From assembly GCF_947258575.1 (NCBI RefSeq), contig NZ_CAMYIV010000003.1, positions 1-64,000 on the forward strand: 64,000 nt of DNA, given 5' to 3'. Made by a program: the position numbers and the translations under genes. The notes under the pieces are model-generated. The model made no database searches. It had not been told where the DNA came from and saw only the letters and a program-made list of their open reading frames with translations. Shown piece after piece: positions 7,518 to 16,366 of the stretch; position 1 is the first letter of the stretch; every line of letters starts with the position of its first letter. The DNA comes from an uncultured Alcanivorax sp. GTDB taxonomy: Bacteria > Pseudomonadota > Gammaproteobacteria > Pseudomonadales > Alcanivoracaceae.

Positions 7518-8735
7518 TTATTTCCCCGTCAGTTGTTGCCATTGGATGTAAGCCTGTCGTGCAGCCAGAGCGTGCTCCAACCTGCGTTCCTGTAATTCAT
7601 AATCCGCGCGGTAGGCATCCAGCAGTGCCATGATGCTGATTTCACCGGCGTTGTAGGCAGCGCGGGCAGTGGTCACCAAGGCGCCCTCCTCGCTGGCATC
7701 ACTGTCACCGCCATGGCGAGCCAGGGTTTCACTGGCGCGTTTATTTGCCTGGAACTGCTCGATATACGCAGTGTGCTCTGCCTGCAATTGCTGAACCGCA
7801 AGTTGGCGTTCCGCCTCCAGCAAGTCGGCCCTGGAACGGCTTGCCGCCGCCTGGTGCTTGCCATTACTGCCGATGGGCAGCTCCATGCCCAATGCCACCA
7901 CATGGCCGTCCGTTTCGAAGCCCGGCTCATCCACGTCCTTGCGGCCCAGGCTCAATGTCATGTCAGGCCAGCGCTGGCGACCCGCCGCCGTGGCCTGGGT
8001 ACTGGCGCGGCTTACTTGGGCATCGTAGGCGGCAATCAAGGGGTGTAACGCCAGATCGGCTTCTTCTGAAGGAGTAACGTCGTTTCGGGGCAAAAGTTCG
8101 CCCTCAAGAGAGGAAATATCTGCGCCAGTGAGCACTTCAAGGCGGCCTTTTTCCGCCTGGAGATGACTGCCCAGCTGCAGGCGGCGGCCCGCATAAATGG
8201 CCACTTCCCGGCCAATGCGCATGGCGTCATAGCGGGACGCGTCCCCGGCTTCCGCCCGGGCCTGAATAGAGCTACTGAGTTGATTCAGGTCGCTATACAG
8301 CGCATCCAGCCGGGCATAGTGCTGTTCCGCCATCAGCGCCTGATAAAATGCCGCACGGGTTTGCGCCACTCTTTCGCGCTTTAACAGGGTGGTCCGCGCG
8401 GCCTCGGCATCCACATGGTGGCGCGCTGCAGCCCGCTCCAGGCGTTTGATGCCCGCCAGATTAAAGCGCTGACTCAGCGACAGTGTGGTTTCGCGGCTTT
8501 CCCCGCCGGGCACATCCAGACTTTCGCGCTCATAGCTGATCTCCGGGTTGAACCAGCGGCCAGTGGCGCGGCTTTCCCCTTGTGCTTGTTGCTCTCTGGC
8601 GGACAGGGTTTGCTGAAAGGTGCTATTGCGTAATGCCTGCTTGACGGCATCCCCCTCGTTCAAGGCCAGCGCCGGGGTCGGGAAGGCCAGCAGGAGCCCG
8701 GCAGTACTAATAGCCAGCAGCGGTATGATTCGCAT
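7518..8735 (-). CDS. Outer-membrane efflux channel, TolC/CzcC family
   Basis: A 405-residue TolC-family protein with a cleavable signal peptide (LLLAFPTPALA). Two OEP repeats are apparent: the first with WFNPEISYERE and SLSQRFNLAGIKRLERAAA, the second with RQRWPDMTLSLGRKD and ELPIGSNGKHQAAA. Long alpha-helical hairpins follow each. It forms the outer-membrane exit duct for the CzcBA-type pump encoded downstream. The gene starts one base after the M56 protease gene ends and two bases separate it from the His-rich lipoprotein gene, so all are one transcript. Confidence 0.9.
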   Translation of the reverse strand: MRIIPLLAISTAGLLLAFPTPALALNEGDAVKQALRNSTFQQTLSAREQQAQGESRATGRWFNPEISYERESLDVPGGESRETTLSLSQRFNLAGIKRLERAAARHHVDAEAARTTLLKRERVAQTRAAFYQALMAEQHYARLDALYSDLNQLSSSIQARAEAGDASRYDAMRIGREVAIYAGRRLQLGSHLQAEKGRLEVLTGADISSLEGELLPRNDVTPSEEADLALHPLIAAYDAQVSRASTQATAAGRQRWPDMTLSLGRKDVDEPGFETDGHVVALGMELPIGSNGKHQAAASRSRADLLEAERQLAVQQLQAEHTAYIEQFQANKRASETLARHGGDSDASEEGALVTTARAAYNAGEISIMALLDAYRADYELQERRLEHALAARQAYIQWQQLTGK

Positions 8736-8736
8736 C

Positions 8737-9702
8737 TCAGGCTCCCAGCCAGCTCAGCAGTGTCTCGATGGCATGATGCTGAACCAGCACCGCAACCAGC
8801 ATGGCAGGCAGTGCCAGCAGACAGGTCCACTCGAACCAGCGGCGTGTTGTGGGATCTGCTTGATGGGGTGAAATCAGGCGCTGGATGCGGGTTTGGGTGT
8901 CCCCGCTGTTTACCGACTGAGCCCCCTTCAAATGAAGTTGCTGGAGACTCAGTACCCGCAGCAGCGTTTCTGCCACGTCGAATCGATCAAATCGCTGGGT
9001 AACGGCATCGTCGGCCGCTTCTTCCAGCGCATTCTCCCACGCTGTCCGCAGACGCTTTGCCAATGGAGGAACAAAAAGCGCCAAAAGCAGCACCACAAGA
9101 CGATTTCGGAGTGGGTCGCCGTGGCGCAAATGGGCACTTTCGTGGGCCAGCACAATGCGTCGCTGGTGAGGATTCAGGCTGTTAAGCAGGCCGGAGGAAA
9201 GGAGTACCGCTGGCTCGCTGCCACCCACCGCCAGCGCCACTGCCCGCGTGTCCTGCAAACGGCGGAATCTACCCTGCCCATTGGACAGTGTTATCAGTGC
9301 CTGCAGCCGCTGCTGCAGGCGCCGTTCCGTTAACAGCGTACGGAACAGGGACACCATGACCATAACGAGGGCCAGCAAGGCAACGGCACCCTGCCAGGCA
9401 GGCAGTGCGCCCTGTTCGGCGGAATTCAAGCAGGCATGAATATGATCATGGCTATGGGTGCCACAATGGCTGGCCATCCATTCCGAGGACGGGAACAGGT
9501 TCGCCGCCAGGATGGCCGCTATCATCACCAGTGGCAGCAAGACAGCGGAAAACGCCACCATCAGGATTCGCTGCTGACGTATCCGGGGAGCGATGCCTGA
9601 AGGAGTCAGCCACTTTGCGATTACCACACCAAGAACCTGGCTGAGCAACCAGCCGATCATGGCAGCAGGAAAGACGGTATCAAGCACCACCATGGCGGTC
9701 AT
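8737..9702 (-). CDS. M56-family (BlaR1-like) membrane metalloprotease, putative metal sensor
   Basis: A 321-residue integral membrane protease of the BlaR1/MecR1 type. The zinc site is HESAH at residues 187-191 with a downstream EEAAD (about 227-231). Hydrophobic segments lie near 5-30, 46-69, 102-121, 198-215 and 290-310. The penicillin-binding sensor domain of BlaR1 is absent; the protein ends after the last segment. The loop between segments 2 and 3, which is extracytoplasmic in BlaR1, holds HCGTHSHDHIHAC (79-91), an obvious metal ligand cluster. It overlaps the BlaI-type gene by four bases. By analogy it would sense metal outside and trigger cleavage of the repressor; sensing metal is inference from the loop and the operon. 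Confidence 0.85.
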   Translation of the reverse strand: MTAMVVLDTVFPAAMIGWLLSQVLGVVIAKWLTPSGIAPRIRQQRILMVAFSAVLLPLVMIAAILAANLFPSSEWMASHCGTHSHDHIHACLNSAEQGALPAWQGAVALLALVMVMVSLFRTLLTERRLQQRLQALITLSNGQGRFRRLQDTRAVALAVGGSEPAVLLSSGLLNSLNPHQRRIVLAHESAHLRHGDPLRNRLVVLLLALFVPPLAKRLRTAWENALEEAADDAVTQRFDRFDVAETLLRVLSLQQLHLKGAQSVNSGDTQTRIQRLISPHQADPTTRRWFEWTCLLALPAMLVAVLVQHHAIETLLSWLGA

Positions 9703-10115
9703 TGCTTGCCCCCGGACTGGGCCCGGCGCGCTCGGATTTCTTCTTCCAGGCGCGCCAGGTCCTCATCCGCGAGGGACTCTGTGGCCTGCACAAACGCCGC
9801 GATAGAAGCGGCGCCATCAAGCTGAAACCGCCCCATCACATCACTGATCATGTTGGCGATAAGGCTGTCGCGCTCGACAATGGCCGTGTAGTGATAGGCG
9901 TAACCCTGCTTCTCTCGGGTGAGGAGCTGTTTCTTGTAGAGACGATCCAGGGTGGACTGCACGGTATTAACGGAGATGCCCCTTTCCGTCCCGACCCTGG
10001 CATGGACGTCTTTCGGTGACAGGCCGGGATTTTCCCAGAGCAGATTCAGGACAGTCAGCTCGAGCTCCCCCAGTGCGGGGACGGAGTGAGATGCTGGTGG
10101 GGTGTGTTTTTTCAT
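9699..10115 (-). CDS. BlaI/MecI/CopY-family repressor of the metal-efflux operon
   Basis: A 138-residue winged-helix protein: ALGELELTVLNLLWENPGLS then SVNTVQSTLDRLYKKQLLTR, followed by the C-terminal dimerisation part containing SLIANMISDVMGRF. BlaI-type repressors are inactivated by proteolysis from a BlaR1-type partner, which is the next gene, overlapping by four bases. The ATG at 10115 is chosen because the promoter just upstream would start RNA near 10144, which excludes a start at 10166. CopY members carry a C-terminal CxC metal site; none is visible here, so direct metal sensing by this protein is unlikely. Confidence 0.88.
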   Translation of the reverse strand: MKKHTPPASHSVPALGELELTVLNLLWENPGLSPKDVHARVGTERGISVNTVQSTLDRLYKKQLLTREKQGYAYHYTAIVERDSLIANMISDVMGRFQLDGAASIAAFVQATESLADEDLARLEEEIRARRAQSGGKQ

Positions 10116-10150
10116 GGGCAGGGTGCGAATCCAGCGATGCAGTGACCTGA

Positions 10151-10199
10151 ACAGTAACGAGCACAAAACCGAGCGTCAATCGGTTTTATGCTCGTTACT
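10151..10199 (-). promoter_or_regulatory. Promoter and long dyad operator of the BlaI-headed efflux operon
   Basis: Reading leftward, TTGACG (10174-10179) and TACTGT (10151-10156) are spaced by exactly 17 bases. They are embedded in an inverted repeat whose 20-base arms, 10153-10172 and 10180-10199, match at 19 of 20 positions around a seven-base centre. The dyad covers the -35 and the spacer, the expected position for a repressor site. It lies about 36 bases before the BlaI start codon. Autoregulation by the BlaI-type protein is the natural reading. Confidence 0.65.
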
Positions 10200-10309
10200 A
10201 CTCAGCTTCTTGCTTCAGGTCGCAATATTACTAACCGCTTGATCGTCCACTTGGAGCAACTTTTGCCCACGCCATCGACCTGTGCACCATCATGCCGGAC
10301 CGTTAGGAG

Positions 10310-10394
10310 TTTTCTCGTTTCCATGGGCTGCAGTGTGGGCTGCTTTGTGGTTCTCGGGCTGCTCGTCAGGCCCTTTGGCGTTGAACTCTGGTAA
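10310..10394 (+). pseudogene. Truncated duplicate of the DUF3147 gene 3' end
   Basis: The bases from 10312 match the last part of the DUF3147 gene at 2227-2574 (FLVSMGCSV, then GCFVVLGLLVRPFG-ELW and a stop). The first 26 or so bases are identical, a 12-base in-frame deletion follows, and the remainder differs at scattered, mostly third, positions. The first two thirds of the gene are missing. It lies just outside the operator of the efflux operon in the same orientation as the intact gene, so the pair flank the operon as direct repeats. Confidence 0.75.
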
Positions 10395-10529
10395 ATGATA
10401 ACGACGCTTGTCGATTCATGGTGTCTGCCAGCCTTACCGGCCTTAACTGCGGCTACCACGTAGGGGCTTGATAGATGCCCGTGAGATGGGCTTTCATGGG
10501 GCTAGATAGATGGCCAAGGGAGCGCTCTC

Positions 10530-11972
10530 ATGGGCCGTGAATATCAAAGCACACCGCATCATGGCCACAGGCTTGCGGCCAGGGTGTTCCTTTGTGTGTT
10601 GCTGGCGTTGTTGTTCCTGCTGGCTCCGGCGTCACCCGCCCAGGACTCACCCTCTCCCGCCCCCTCTCCTGCTTCCGCTTCTGTCTGGGTAATGACCCTG
10701 GACGGCCCAATCGGGCCGGCACTCAGTGACTGGTTTGTTCGCTCCCTGGAAGAAGCCAATAAGGCTTCTGCGACGTTGTTTGTGTTGCAGCTGAATACAC
10801 CTGGCGGGCTGGATAGCGCCATGCGCGACATGATTCGGGGGATTCTCGACAGTCGGGTTCCGGTTGCCACCTATGTATCACCCAGTGGCAGCCGAGCGGC
10901 CAGTGCGGGCACCTATATTCTCTATGCCTCTCATATTGCCGCCATGGCCCCTGCCACCAATCTGGGCGCAGCAACGCCGGTGCAAATCGGTGGGGGTGGC
11001 GGTCTGCCCTCGCCCTCCTCGCCCGATGATGAGAGTGAAAACGAAGAGAGTGCTGCCGCCAGCCCGGATAGTGCCTCGGCCCTGCATCGCAAGCGGGCGA
11101 ATGATGCAGTGGCCTATATCCGTGGCCTGGCGGAATTGCGAGACCGCAATGCGGACTGGGCAGAAAAAGCGGTACGCGAAGCGGTGAGCCTGTCATCCAG
11201 CGATGCCCTGGCGAAAGGCGTGATTGATCTGAAAGCGACGGACCTCAATGACCTGCTTGCTCAGCTGGATGGACAAGCACTGAGCTGGGGCGATCAAGCG
11301 GTCAGCCTGGCTTTGGCTGATGCGCAATTGCATCAGGTGGAGCGGGACTGGCGCACGGATTTTCTGGCCATTATTACCGATCCCAGTATTGCCTACTTGC
11401 TGCTGCTGATGGGAATTTATGGGCTGGTACTGGAATTTTCCAACCCTGGCATGGGCGTGCCGGGCGTACTCGGTGCCATCTGCCTGTTGCTGGCGCTTTA
11501 CGCTCTGCAGATGTTACCGGTGAGCTACGTGGGCCTGGGGCTTATCTTGCTGGGTGCGGTGCTGGTGGCTCTGGAAGCCATATCACCAAGTTTCGGGGTA
11601 TTCGGTATCGGTGGGGTTATCGCTTTCGTGATCGGCTCGATCATGCTGATGGATACTGACCTGCCCGCTTTCCGTATTGCCCTGCCAGTGATTGCCGCGG
11701 TGGGGGTGGGCTCGCTGTTGCTGGTGGGCCTGTTTGTACGGCTGGCGGTGAAAGCCCACGAGGGCCCCCCGGTTACCGGGGCCGACACCCTGGTCGGGCA
11801 AACCGCCGTAGCGCTGGATGATTTTGAAGACAACGGCCAGGTGCGGGTGCTCGGAGAAATCTGGCATGCACGCAGTCAGCAGCCGGTACGCCGGGGCCAG
11901 TTGCTACAGGTCACCAACCGTAGCGACCTGATGCTGGATGTGAAACCGGACGACAAGGAGGAGACATCATGA
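10530..11972 (+). CDS. NfeD-family membrane serine protease (ClpP-class, long form)
   Basis: A 480-residue NfeD1b-type protein. After a signal/anchor segment ([12 protein letters not shown]) comes a ClpP-like protease domain with [15 protein letters not shown] near 84-98 and [10 protein letters not shown] containing the presumed nucleophile Ser125; the Lys near 188 fits the Ser-Lys dyad. A Ser/Pro/Glu-rich insert separates the halves. Four to five membrane segments (residues about 285-400) and a C-terminal OB fold complete it. The family cleaves stomatin-like proteins, and a slipin gene follows with an ATGA overlap. The ATG at 10530 has GGGAG upstream. It marks the return to core genome after the metal region. 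Confidence 0.9.
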   Translation: MGREYQSTPHHGHRLAARVFLCVLLALLFLLAPASPAQDSPSPAPSPASASVWVMTLDGPIGPALSDWFVRSLEEANKASATLFVLQLNTPGGLDSAMRDMIRGILDSRVPVATYVSPSGSRAASAGTYILYASHIAAMAPATNLGAATPVQIGGGGGLPSPSSPDDESENEESAAASPDSASALHRKRANDAVAYIRGLAELRDRNADWAEKAVREAVSLSSSDALAKGVIDLKATDLNDLLAQLDGQALSWGDQAVSLALADAQLHQVERDWRTDFLAIITDPSIAYLLLLMGIYGLVLEFSNPGMGVPGVLGAICLLLALYALQMLPVSYVGLGLILLGAVLVALEAISPSFGVFGIGGVIAFVIGSIMLMDTDLPAFRIALPVIAAVGVGSLLLVGLFVRLAVKAHEGPPVTGADTLVGQTAVALDDFEDNGQVRVLGEIWHARSQQPVRRGQLLQVTNRSDLMLDVKPDDKEETS

Positions 11973-12727
11973 CCCCCTATTTCTGGTTGTCGCTGGCGAT
12001 TATTGTCGTCGGCTTTGTGATCAGCATGTTCCGCATTCTGCGTGAATACGAGCGCGGGGTGATCTTCATGCTGGGCCGCTACTACCGGGTGAAAGGCCCC
12101 GGGCTGATCCTGGTGGTGCCGCTGATCCAGCAGATGGTGAAGGTGGACCTGCGCATCCGGGTACTGGATGTGCCCACCCAGGATGTGATCTCCCGGGATA
12201 ACGTCTCGGTAAAGGTGAATGCCGTGTTGTATTTCCGGGTGCTGGACGCCGAGAAAGCGGTCATCAATGTGGAGGACTTCTACGCCGCCACCAGCCAGTT
12301 GTCCCAGACCACCCTGCGCTCGGTACTGGGCAAGCACGAACTGGACGAAATGCTCGCCTCACGGGATGAACTGAACAGCGACATTCAGGAAATCCTCGAC
12401 GAGCAGACCGACAACTGGGGCATCAAGGTCACCAATGTAGAGATCAAGCACGTGGATCTGGATGAAGGCATGGTGCGGGTGATCGCCCGTCAGGCCGAGG
12501 CGGAACGTATCCGCCGCGCCAAGGTGATTCATGCCAATGGTGAAAAGGAAGCGTCTCAGGTGCTGCTGGAAGCAGCGAAAACGCTTTCGGAGCAGCCCCA
12601 GGCGCTGCAATTACGTTACCTGCAGACATTGACCGAGGTAGCCAACGAGCGCTCCAGCACGATTGTTTTCCCGCTCCCCATGGATTTGATTGAAAGCTTC
12701 ACCAGCCGTGGAGGCCACGAACAATAA
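11969..12727 (+). CDS. Slipin (SPFH/band-7 stomatin-like membrane protein)
   Basis: A 252-residue SPFH protein: one N-terminal membrane helix ([17 protein letters not shown]), then the band-7 core with [20 protein letters not shown] and [19 protein letters not shown], and a helical oligomerisation tail ([20 protein letters not shown]). Slipins form membrane rings or microdomain scaffolds. The partner NfeD protease is encoded immediately upstream with a four-base overlap, the usual pairing. A strong hairpin terminator follows at 12768-12803. Confidence 0.93.
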   Translation: MTPYFWLSLAIIVVGFVISMFRILREYERGVIFMLGRYYRVKGPGLILVVPLIQQMVKVDLRIRVLDVPTQDVISRDNVSVKVNAVLYFRVLDAEKAVINVEDFYAATSQLSQTTLRSVLGKHELDEMLASRDELNSDIQEILDEQTDNWGIKVTNVEIKHVDLDEGMVRVIARQAEAERIRRAKVIHANGEKEASQVLLEAAKTLSEQPQALQLRYLQTLTEVANERSSTIVFPLPMDLIESFTSRGGHEQ

Positions 12728-12767
12728 GCGCCAAAGAACGCCAATGCCGCTCGGGTTCACTTTTGAG

Positions 12768-12803
12768 AAAAGCGTAAAGAGCCCATTCTGCTCTTTACGC
12801 TTT
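12768..12803. terminator. Bidirectional rho-independent terminator
   Basis: A 13-base perfect stem (12768-12781 with 12791-12803, AAAGCGTAAAGAG paired with CTCTTTACGCTTT) has a nine-base loop. It begins with A and ends with T runs, so it can work in both directions. It sits between the convergent slipin and DcaP-like porin genes. Confidence 0.8.
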
Positions 12804-12811
12804 CGCATTGA

Positions 12812-14035
12812 TCAGTGATCGCGGTTGTGAGTATGTTCAAAGCGATAAGTCAGGTTTAACTGCACCCGTGGCGCTTCGCTGCGATCCCCTGCCTGGTTGT
12901 CGCGCATGCCGTATGCCAGCTCTGCCCCATAACTGAGGCTGTTATCGTGCTGGCGAATCAGGCTCAAGGTGCCGTAGCGGGTGCGACGCATGGCATTCCC
13001 GGGTAGCTCGGCGTCCTTTTCCAGGGTGATTTCGCCGCCGACAATGGCCAGTGTCCAGTCCGGACGGAACTGCCACTGCCCGGCCAGATAGCCGCCTTGA
13101 GCCAGAAGCGGCTTCAGTCCATCGGTAGCAAAGACGTAGCCATCCATACCGGCATCAGCGAAGCCTGACAGGTCATTATAATAATGCCCCATGGCCTCGC
13201 CGTAGCTGGCACTGGCCAGCAGAGTCAGGCTGTCGGTCATCGCCAGGGTGCCACTGACAACACCGCCGGTAGCGCTGGCGTATTGCTGGTCGCCATTGGC
13301 AAATTCCACCCCTATTTCCCGGTTCACCAGCGCGGTCCGCACGTGACCACGGCCATGGGGCTGATTCCAGGCGGCGATGACGTCAGGGCGGCGGCCACTG
13401 GCGCTGCTCAGGTTATCCGGGTCATAGACTTCCGGATTGGGGTCTTCCACAGCCAAGGTCAGATGTTCGCCCTGCCAGCGCACGCCCGTCTGGCGGGCAA
13501 AGATGGCGCTGTTGGGGCCCTGGGAATCCAGGGTCAGCGGCCAGGCCGCACCATCCAGCAAGGCGGTATAGCCGTAGCCGGCACGTAGAGCGCCGTATTC
13601 AAAATAGAAATCGCGTACCCGCAGATCGTAACCGTCGATGCTGCCGAACAGATCCACTGCAAACACTGCATTAGGCCCACTGCCCTCGCCCACTCGCAGG
13701 CCCAGCTGACTGTTCTTGCCATGCAACTCAAAATTCTGCTGATGGGTGTCGCCGGCAGGGATAGTGCTCGGGATCAGCAGATCATTAAGCCCTGCGTTCT
13801 TGTCATCGTAGATGGCATCCACGCTGACCTTGCCGAACACGGCGAAGCCGGGCCATTGCACGGGGTTTGAGGGGGTATGGGTTGGCGCATCCTGGGTCAG
13901 GTTGGCCTTGAGCTGATCCAGCTCCTGTTGAAGACGACGGATTTCAGACTGCGTGGTGTCCGCGTACAGGCCTGTTGTGGCCAGTACGGTACTGCTGAAA
14001 ACGGTCGCCCAGATGGTGGTTCGCACCCTGGACAT
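12812..14035 (-). CDS. DcaP-like trimeric outer-membrane porin
   Basis: A 407-residue secreted protein: signal peptide ending in GLYADTTQ, a short coiled coil (EIRRLQQELDQLKANL), then a region of alternating beta strands (GFAVFGKVSVDAIYDD, LRVRDFYFEYGALRAGYGY) ending in the aromatic-rich VQLNLTYRFEHTH. DcaP-type porins in Acinetobacter and relatives import dicarboxylates or other small anions. The true substrate is unknown here. The ATG at 14035 follows AGGAGAG at ideal spacing. The gene stands alone, converging with the slipin gene. Confidence 0.75.
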   Translation of the reverse strand: MSRVRTTIWATVFSSTVLATTGLYADTTQSEIRRLQQELDQLKANLTQDAPTHTPSNPVQWPGFAVFGKVSVDAIYDDKNAGLNDLLIPSTIPAGDTHQQNFELHGKNSQLGLRVGEGSGPNAVFAVDLFGSIDGYDLRVRDFYFEYGALRAGYGYTALLDGAAWPLTLDSQGPNSAIFARQTGVRWQGEHLTLAVEDPNPEVYDPDNLSSASGRRPDVIAAWNQPHGRGHVRTALVNREIGVEFANGDQQYASATGGVVSGTLAMTDSLTLLASASYGEAMGHYYNDLSGFADAGMDGYVFATDGLKPLLAQGGYLAGQWQFRPDWTLAIVGGEITLEKDAELPGNAMRRTRYGTLSLIRQHDNSLSYGAELAYGMRDNQAGDRSEAPRVQLNLTYRFEHTHNRDH

Positions 14036-14268
14036 GGAAATCTCTCCTGAAGTCCACCGGATCACGGTGGGCGTTCATCTTTTTGCTTCGGCGTCCCGGG
14101 GTTGTGTGCCTTATGGGCTGTCCGGGGCGTGAAACGCGAAAGGCGCGGAGAATACGGATATCAGGCGTTGTTCGCTACTAGACGAAATGTTTAGTGCGGC
14201 AAAATTCGAGGGTGGGCGGACGAGCGGAATGCAGATTTTTGTGCCTGAAGGAGCGTGGAGAATAAATT

Positions 14269-14308
14269 GCCTGCGGCCGAACCTTCCCAACCCGGTTCGG
14301 CGGCAGGC
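14269..14308. repeat. REP-like hairpin between the porin and VWA genes
   Basis: Fifteen-base arms (14269-14283 and 14294-14308) pair at 14 of 15 positions around a ten-base loop. Flanking bases GGAGCG and CTCCTAC resemble the outer parts of the other REP-like elements in this window. No gene is seen in 14036-14326. Confidence 0.5.
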
Positions 14309-14326
14309 AGCCTCCTACAAAAAGGC

Positions 14327-15505
14327 TTATTTGCTCAGGTGACGCATGGCCTTTTCCAGGCCTTCGATGGTGAGCGGATACATCTTGTGCTCGCTGAGCT
14401 GCTTGATCCACTGGGTGGAGGTGGTCATCTGCCAGGCGCGCTCCGGCTCCGGGTTTAGCCAGGCCACTTTCTCGTAGGTTTCCATGACGCGCTGGAACCA
14501 GACAGCGCCGGCCTCTTCGTTCCAGTGCTCCACGCTGCCGCCCACGGAGTTCACTTCGTAGGGGCTCATGGCCGCATCGCCCACGAAGATCACCTTGTAG
14601 TCACTGCCGTATTTATGCAGCACGTCCCAGGTGGAAATCTTCTCGTCCCAGCGACGGCGATTGTCCTTCCACACATACTCGTAGATGAAGTTATGGAAGT
14701 AGAAATATTCCATGTGCTTGAACTCCATCCGGGCGGCGGAGAACAGCTCTTCACAGAGTTTGATGTAGGGGTCCATGGAGCCACCTACATCAAAGAAGAT
14801 CAGCACCTTGACGCGGTTTTCCTTCTGCGGACGCATCTTGATGTCGAGCAGACCGGCGTTGCGGGCGGTGGAGCGGATGGTGTCATCCATATCCAGCTCT
14901 TCATCGCGACCGGTACGGGCAAACTTACGCAGGCGACGCATGGCCAGCTTGATGTTACGCGTGCCTAGCTCCACGGAATCGTCCAGGTTGCGGAATTCGC
15001 GCTTTTCCCAGACTTTTACCGCCCGCTTGTTGCGCGATGGCCCGACCATGCGCACCCCTTCCGGGTTAGCGCCATAGCCACCAAAGGGGCTGGTGCCGCC
15101 GGTGCCGACCCACTTGTTGCCGCCCTGGTGGCGCTTTTCCTGCTCTTCGAGCCGCTTGCGCAGCTCGTCCATGATCTTTTCCAGGCTACCCAGGCCCTTG
15201 AGCTTCTCGAACTCTTCCGGGCTCAGGTTCTTCTCCAGCTCCTTGCGCAGCCACTCGTCCGGGATCACCTTGTTAAGCCAGTCCGGCTCCAGGTTTTCCA
15301 GCCCTTCGAAGTAGTTGGCAAAGGCCTGGTCGAAGCGGTCGTAGAACTTTTCGTCCTTGACCATTACCGCCCGGCTGAGCAGATAGAAATCCTCGATGGA
15401 GCCGAAGGCCACGTGGGCCTGCAGCGCATCAAAGAGATCCAGCAGTTCGCGCAGAGTCACCGGAACCCGGTAACGGCGCAGATTTTCGAAGAAACCAATC
15501 AGCAT
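14327..15505 (-). CDS. VWA-domain protein, CoxE-like MoxR partner
   Basis: A 392-residue cytoplasmic protein with a C-terminal von Willebrand A domain whose metal-ion site reads FFDVGGSMDPY near residue 242. The N-terminal half is helical and charged (LEKIMDELRKRLEEQEKR). It follows a MoxR ATPase gene by 18 bases. MoxR/VWA pairs act as chaperones that assemble or insert metals or cofactors into target enzymes; the target is not encoded beside this pair, so it cannot be named. Confidence 0.85.
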   Translation of the reverse strand: MLIGFFENLRRYRVPVTLRELLDLFDALQAHVAFGSIEDFYLLSRAVMVKDEKFYDRFDQAFANYFEGLENLEPDWLNKVIPDEWLRKELEKNLSPEEFEKLKGLGSLEKIMDELRKRLEEQEKRHQGGNKWVGTGGTSPFGGYGANPEGVRMVGPSRNKRAVKVWEKREFRNLDDSVELGTRNIKLAMRRLRKFARTGRDEELDMDDTIRSTARNAGLLDIKMRPQKENRVKVLIFFDVGGSMDPYIKLCEELFSAARMEFKHMEYFYFHNFIYEYVWKDNRRRWDEKISTWDVLHKYGSDYKVIFVGDAAMSPYEVNSVGGSVEHWNEEAGAVWFQRVMETYEKVAWLNPEPERAWQMTTSTQWIKQLSEHKMYPLTIEGLEKAMRHLSK

Positions 15506-15523
15506 AATCAGCCAGCGTTGCGG

Positions 15524-16366
15524 TTAGCTTTCGCGACGGTTCATGAACGCCAGGCGCTCAAGCAGTTGTACGTCCGACTCGTTCTTCAGCAGCGCACCGT
15601 AGAGCGGCGGCACCGCGCTTTTGGTGTCGCGGTTGCGCAGGATGTCCGCCGGAATATCGTCAGCCATGAGCAGCTTGAGCCAGTCGATCAACTCGCTGGT
15701 GGATGGCTTTTTCTTCAGGCCGGGCACTTTGCGCAGGTCGAAGAAGATTTCCAGGGCCTCGGTGACCAGGTTCTTTTTGATCTCCGGGAAATGCACATCC
15801 ACGATGGCCTGCATGGTCTGGGCATCGGGGAAGTTGATGTAATGGAAAAAGCAGCGACGCAGGAAAGCATCGGGCAGCTCTTTCTCGTTGTTGGAGGTAA
15901 TGATCACGATCGGGCGCTGCTCGGCGCGGATGGTTTCCCCGGTCTCGTAGACGAAGAATTCCATGCGATCCAGTTCCTGCAGTAGATCATTGGGGAACTC
16001 GATGTCGGCCTTGTCGATCTCGTCGATCAGCAGCACTACCTGCCCTTCATGGGTGAAGGCTTCCCACAGCTTGCCTTTTTTCAGGTAATTGCCCACATCT
16101 TCCACCCCTTCGGCGCCGAGCTGTGAGTCACGCAGGCGTGATACTGCATCGTACTCGTACAGCCCCTGCTGGGCCTTGGTGGTGGATTTGATATTCCAGG
16201 ACAGCAGCGGCAGGCCCAGGGACTCGGCCACCTGTTCTGCCAACAGGGTCTTGCCGGTACCCGGCTCACCCTTGATCAGCAACGGGCGCTTGAGGGCGAT
16301 CGCTGCGTTAACGGCCATTTTCAGGTCGTCGGTGGCCACATATTGGTCAGTACCCTGAAACTGCAT
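15524..16366 (-). CDS. MoxR-family AAA+ ATPase
   Basis: A 280-residue AAA+ ATPase with Walker A GEPGTGKT near residue 35, Walker B VVLLIDEIDKAD near 110, sensor 1 IVIITSNNEKELPDAFLRRC, and a C-terminal lid domain. MoxR proteins work with VWA-domain partners as assembly chaperones; the partner gene is directly downstream. The ATG at 16366 gives the standard N terminus (MQFQGTDQYVATDDLKMAV), while upstream extension adds nonconserved residues. The 218 bases upstream hold a short palindromic stretch near 16480-16500 and presumably the promoter. Confidence 0.92.
   Translation of the reverse strand: MQFQGTDQYVATDDLKMAVNAAIALKRPLLIKGEPGTGKTLLAEQVAESLGLPLLSWNIKSTTKAQQGLYEYDAVSRLRDSQLGAEGVEDVGNYLKKGKLWEAFTHEGQVVLLIDEIDKADIEFPNDLLQELDRMEFFVYETGETIRAEQRPIVIITSNNEKELPDAFLRRCFFHYINFPDAQTMQAIVDVHFPEIKKNLVTEALEIFFDLRKVPGLKKKPSTSELIDWLKLLMADDIPADILRNRDTKSAVPPLYGALLKNESDVQLLERLAFMNRRES

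Noticed and set aside
10188-10394. Complete small gene ending in the DUF3147-like tail
   Set aside because: The upstream part has no similarity to DUF3147 and overlaps the operator of the BlaI-type gene; only the tail is homologous, so it is treated as a remnant.
1-10400. Insertion sequence or transposase delimiting the metal region
   Set aside because: No transposase, integrase or terminal inverted repeats are visible; the only flank signal is the duplicated DUF3147 fragment.
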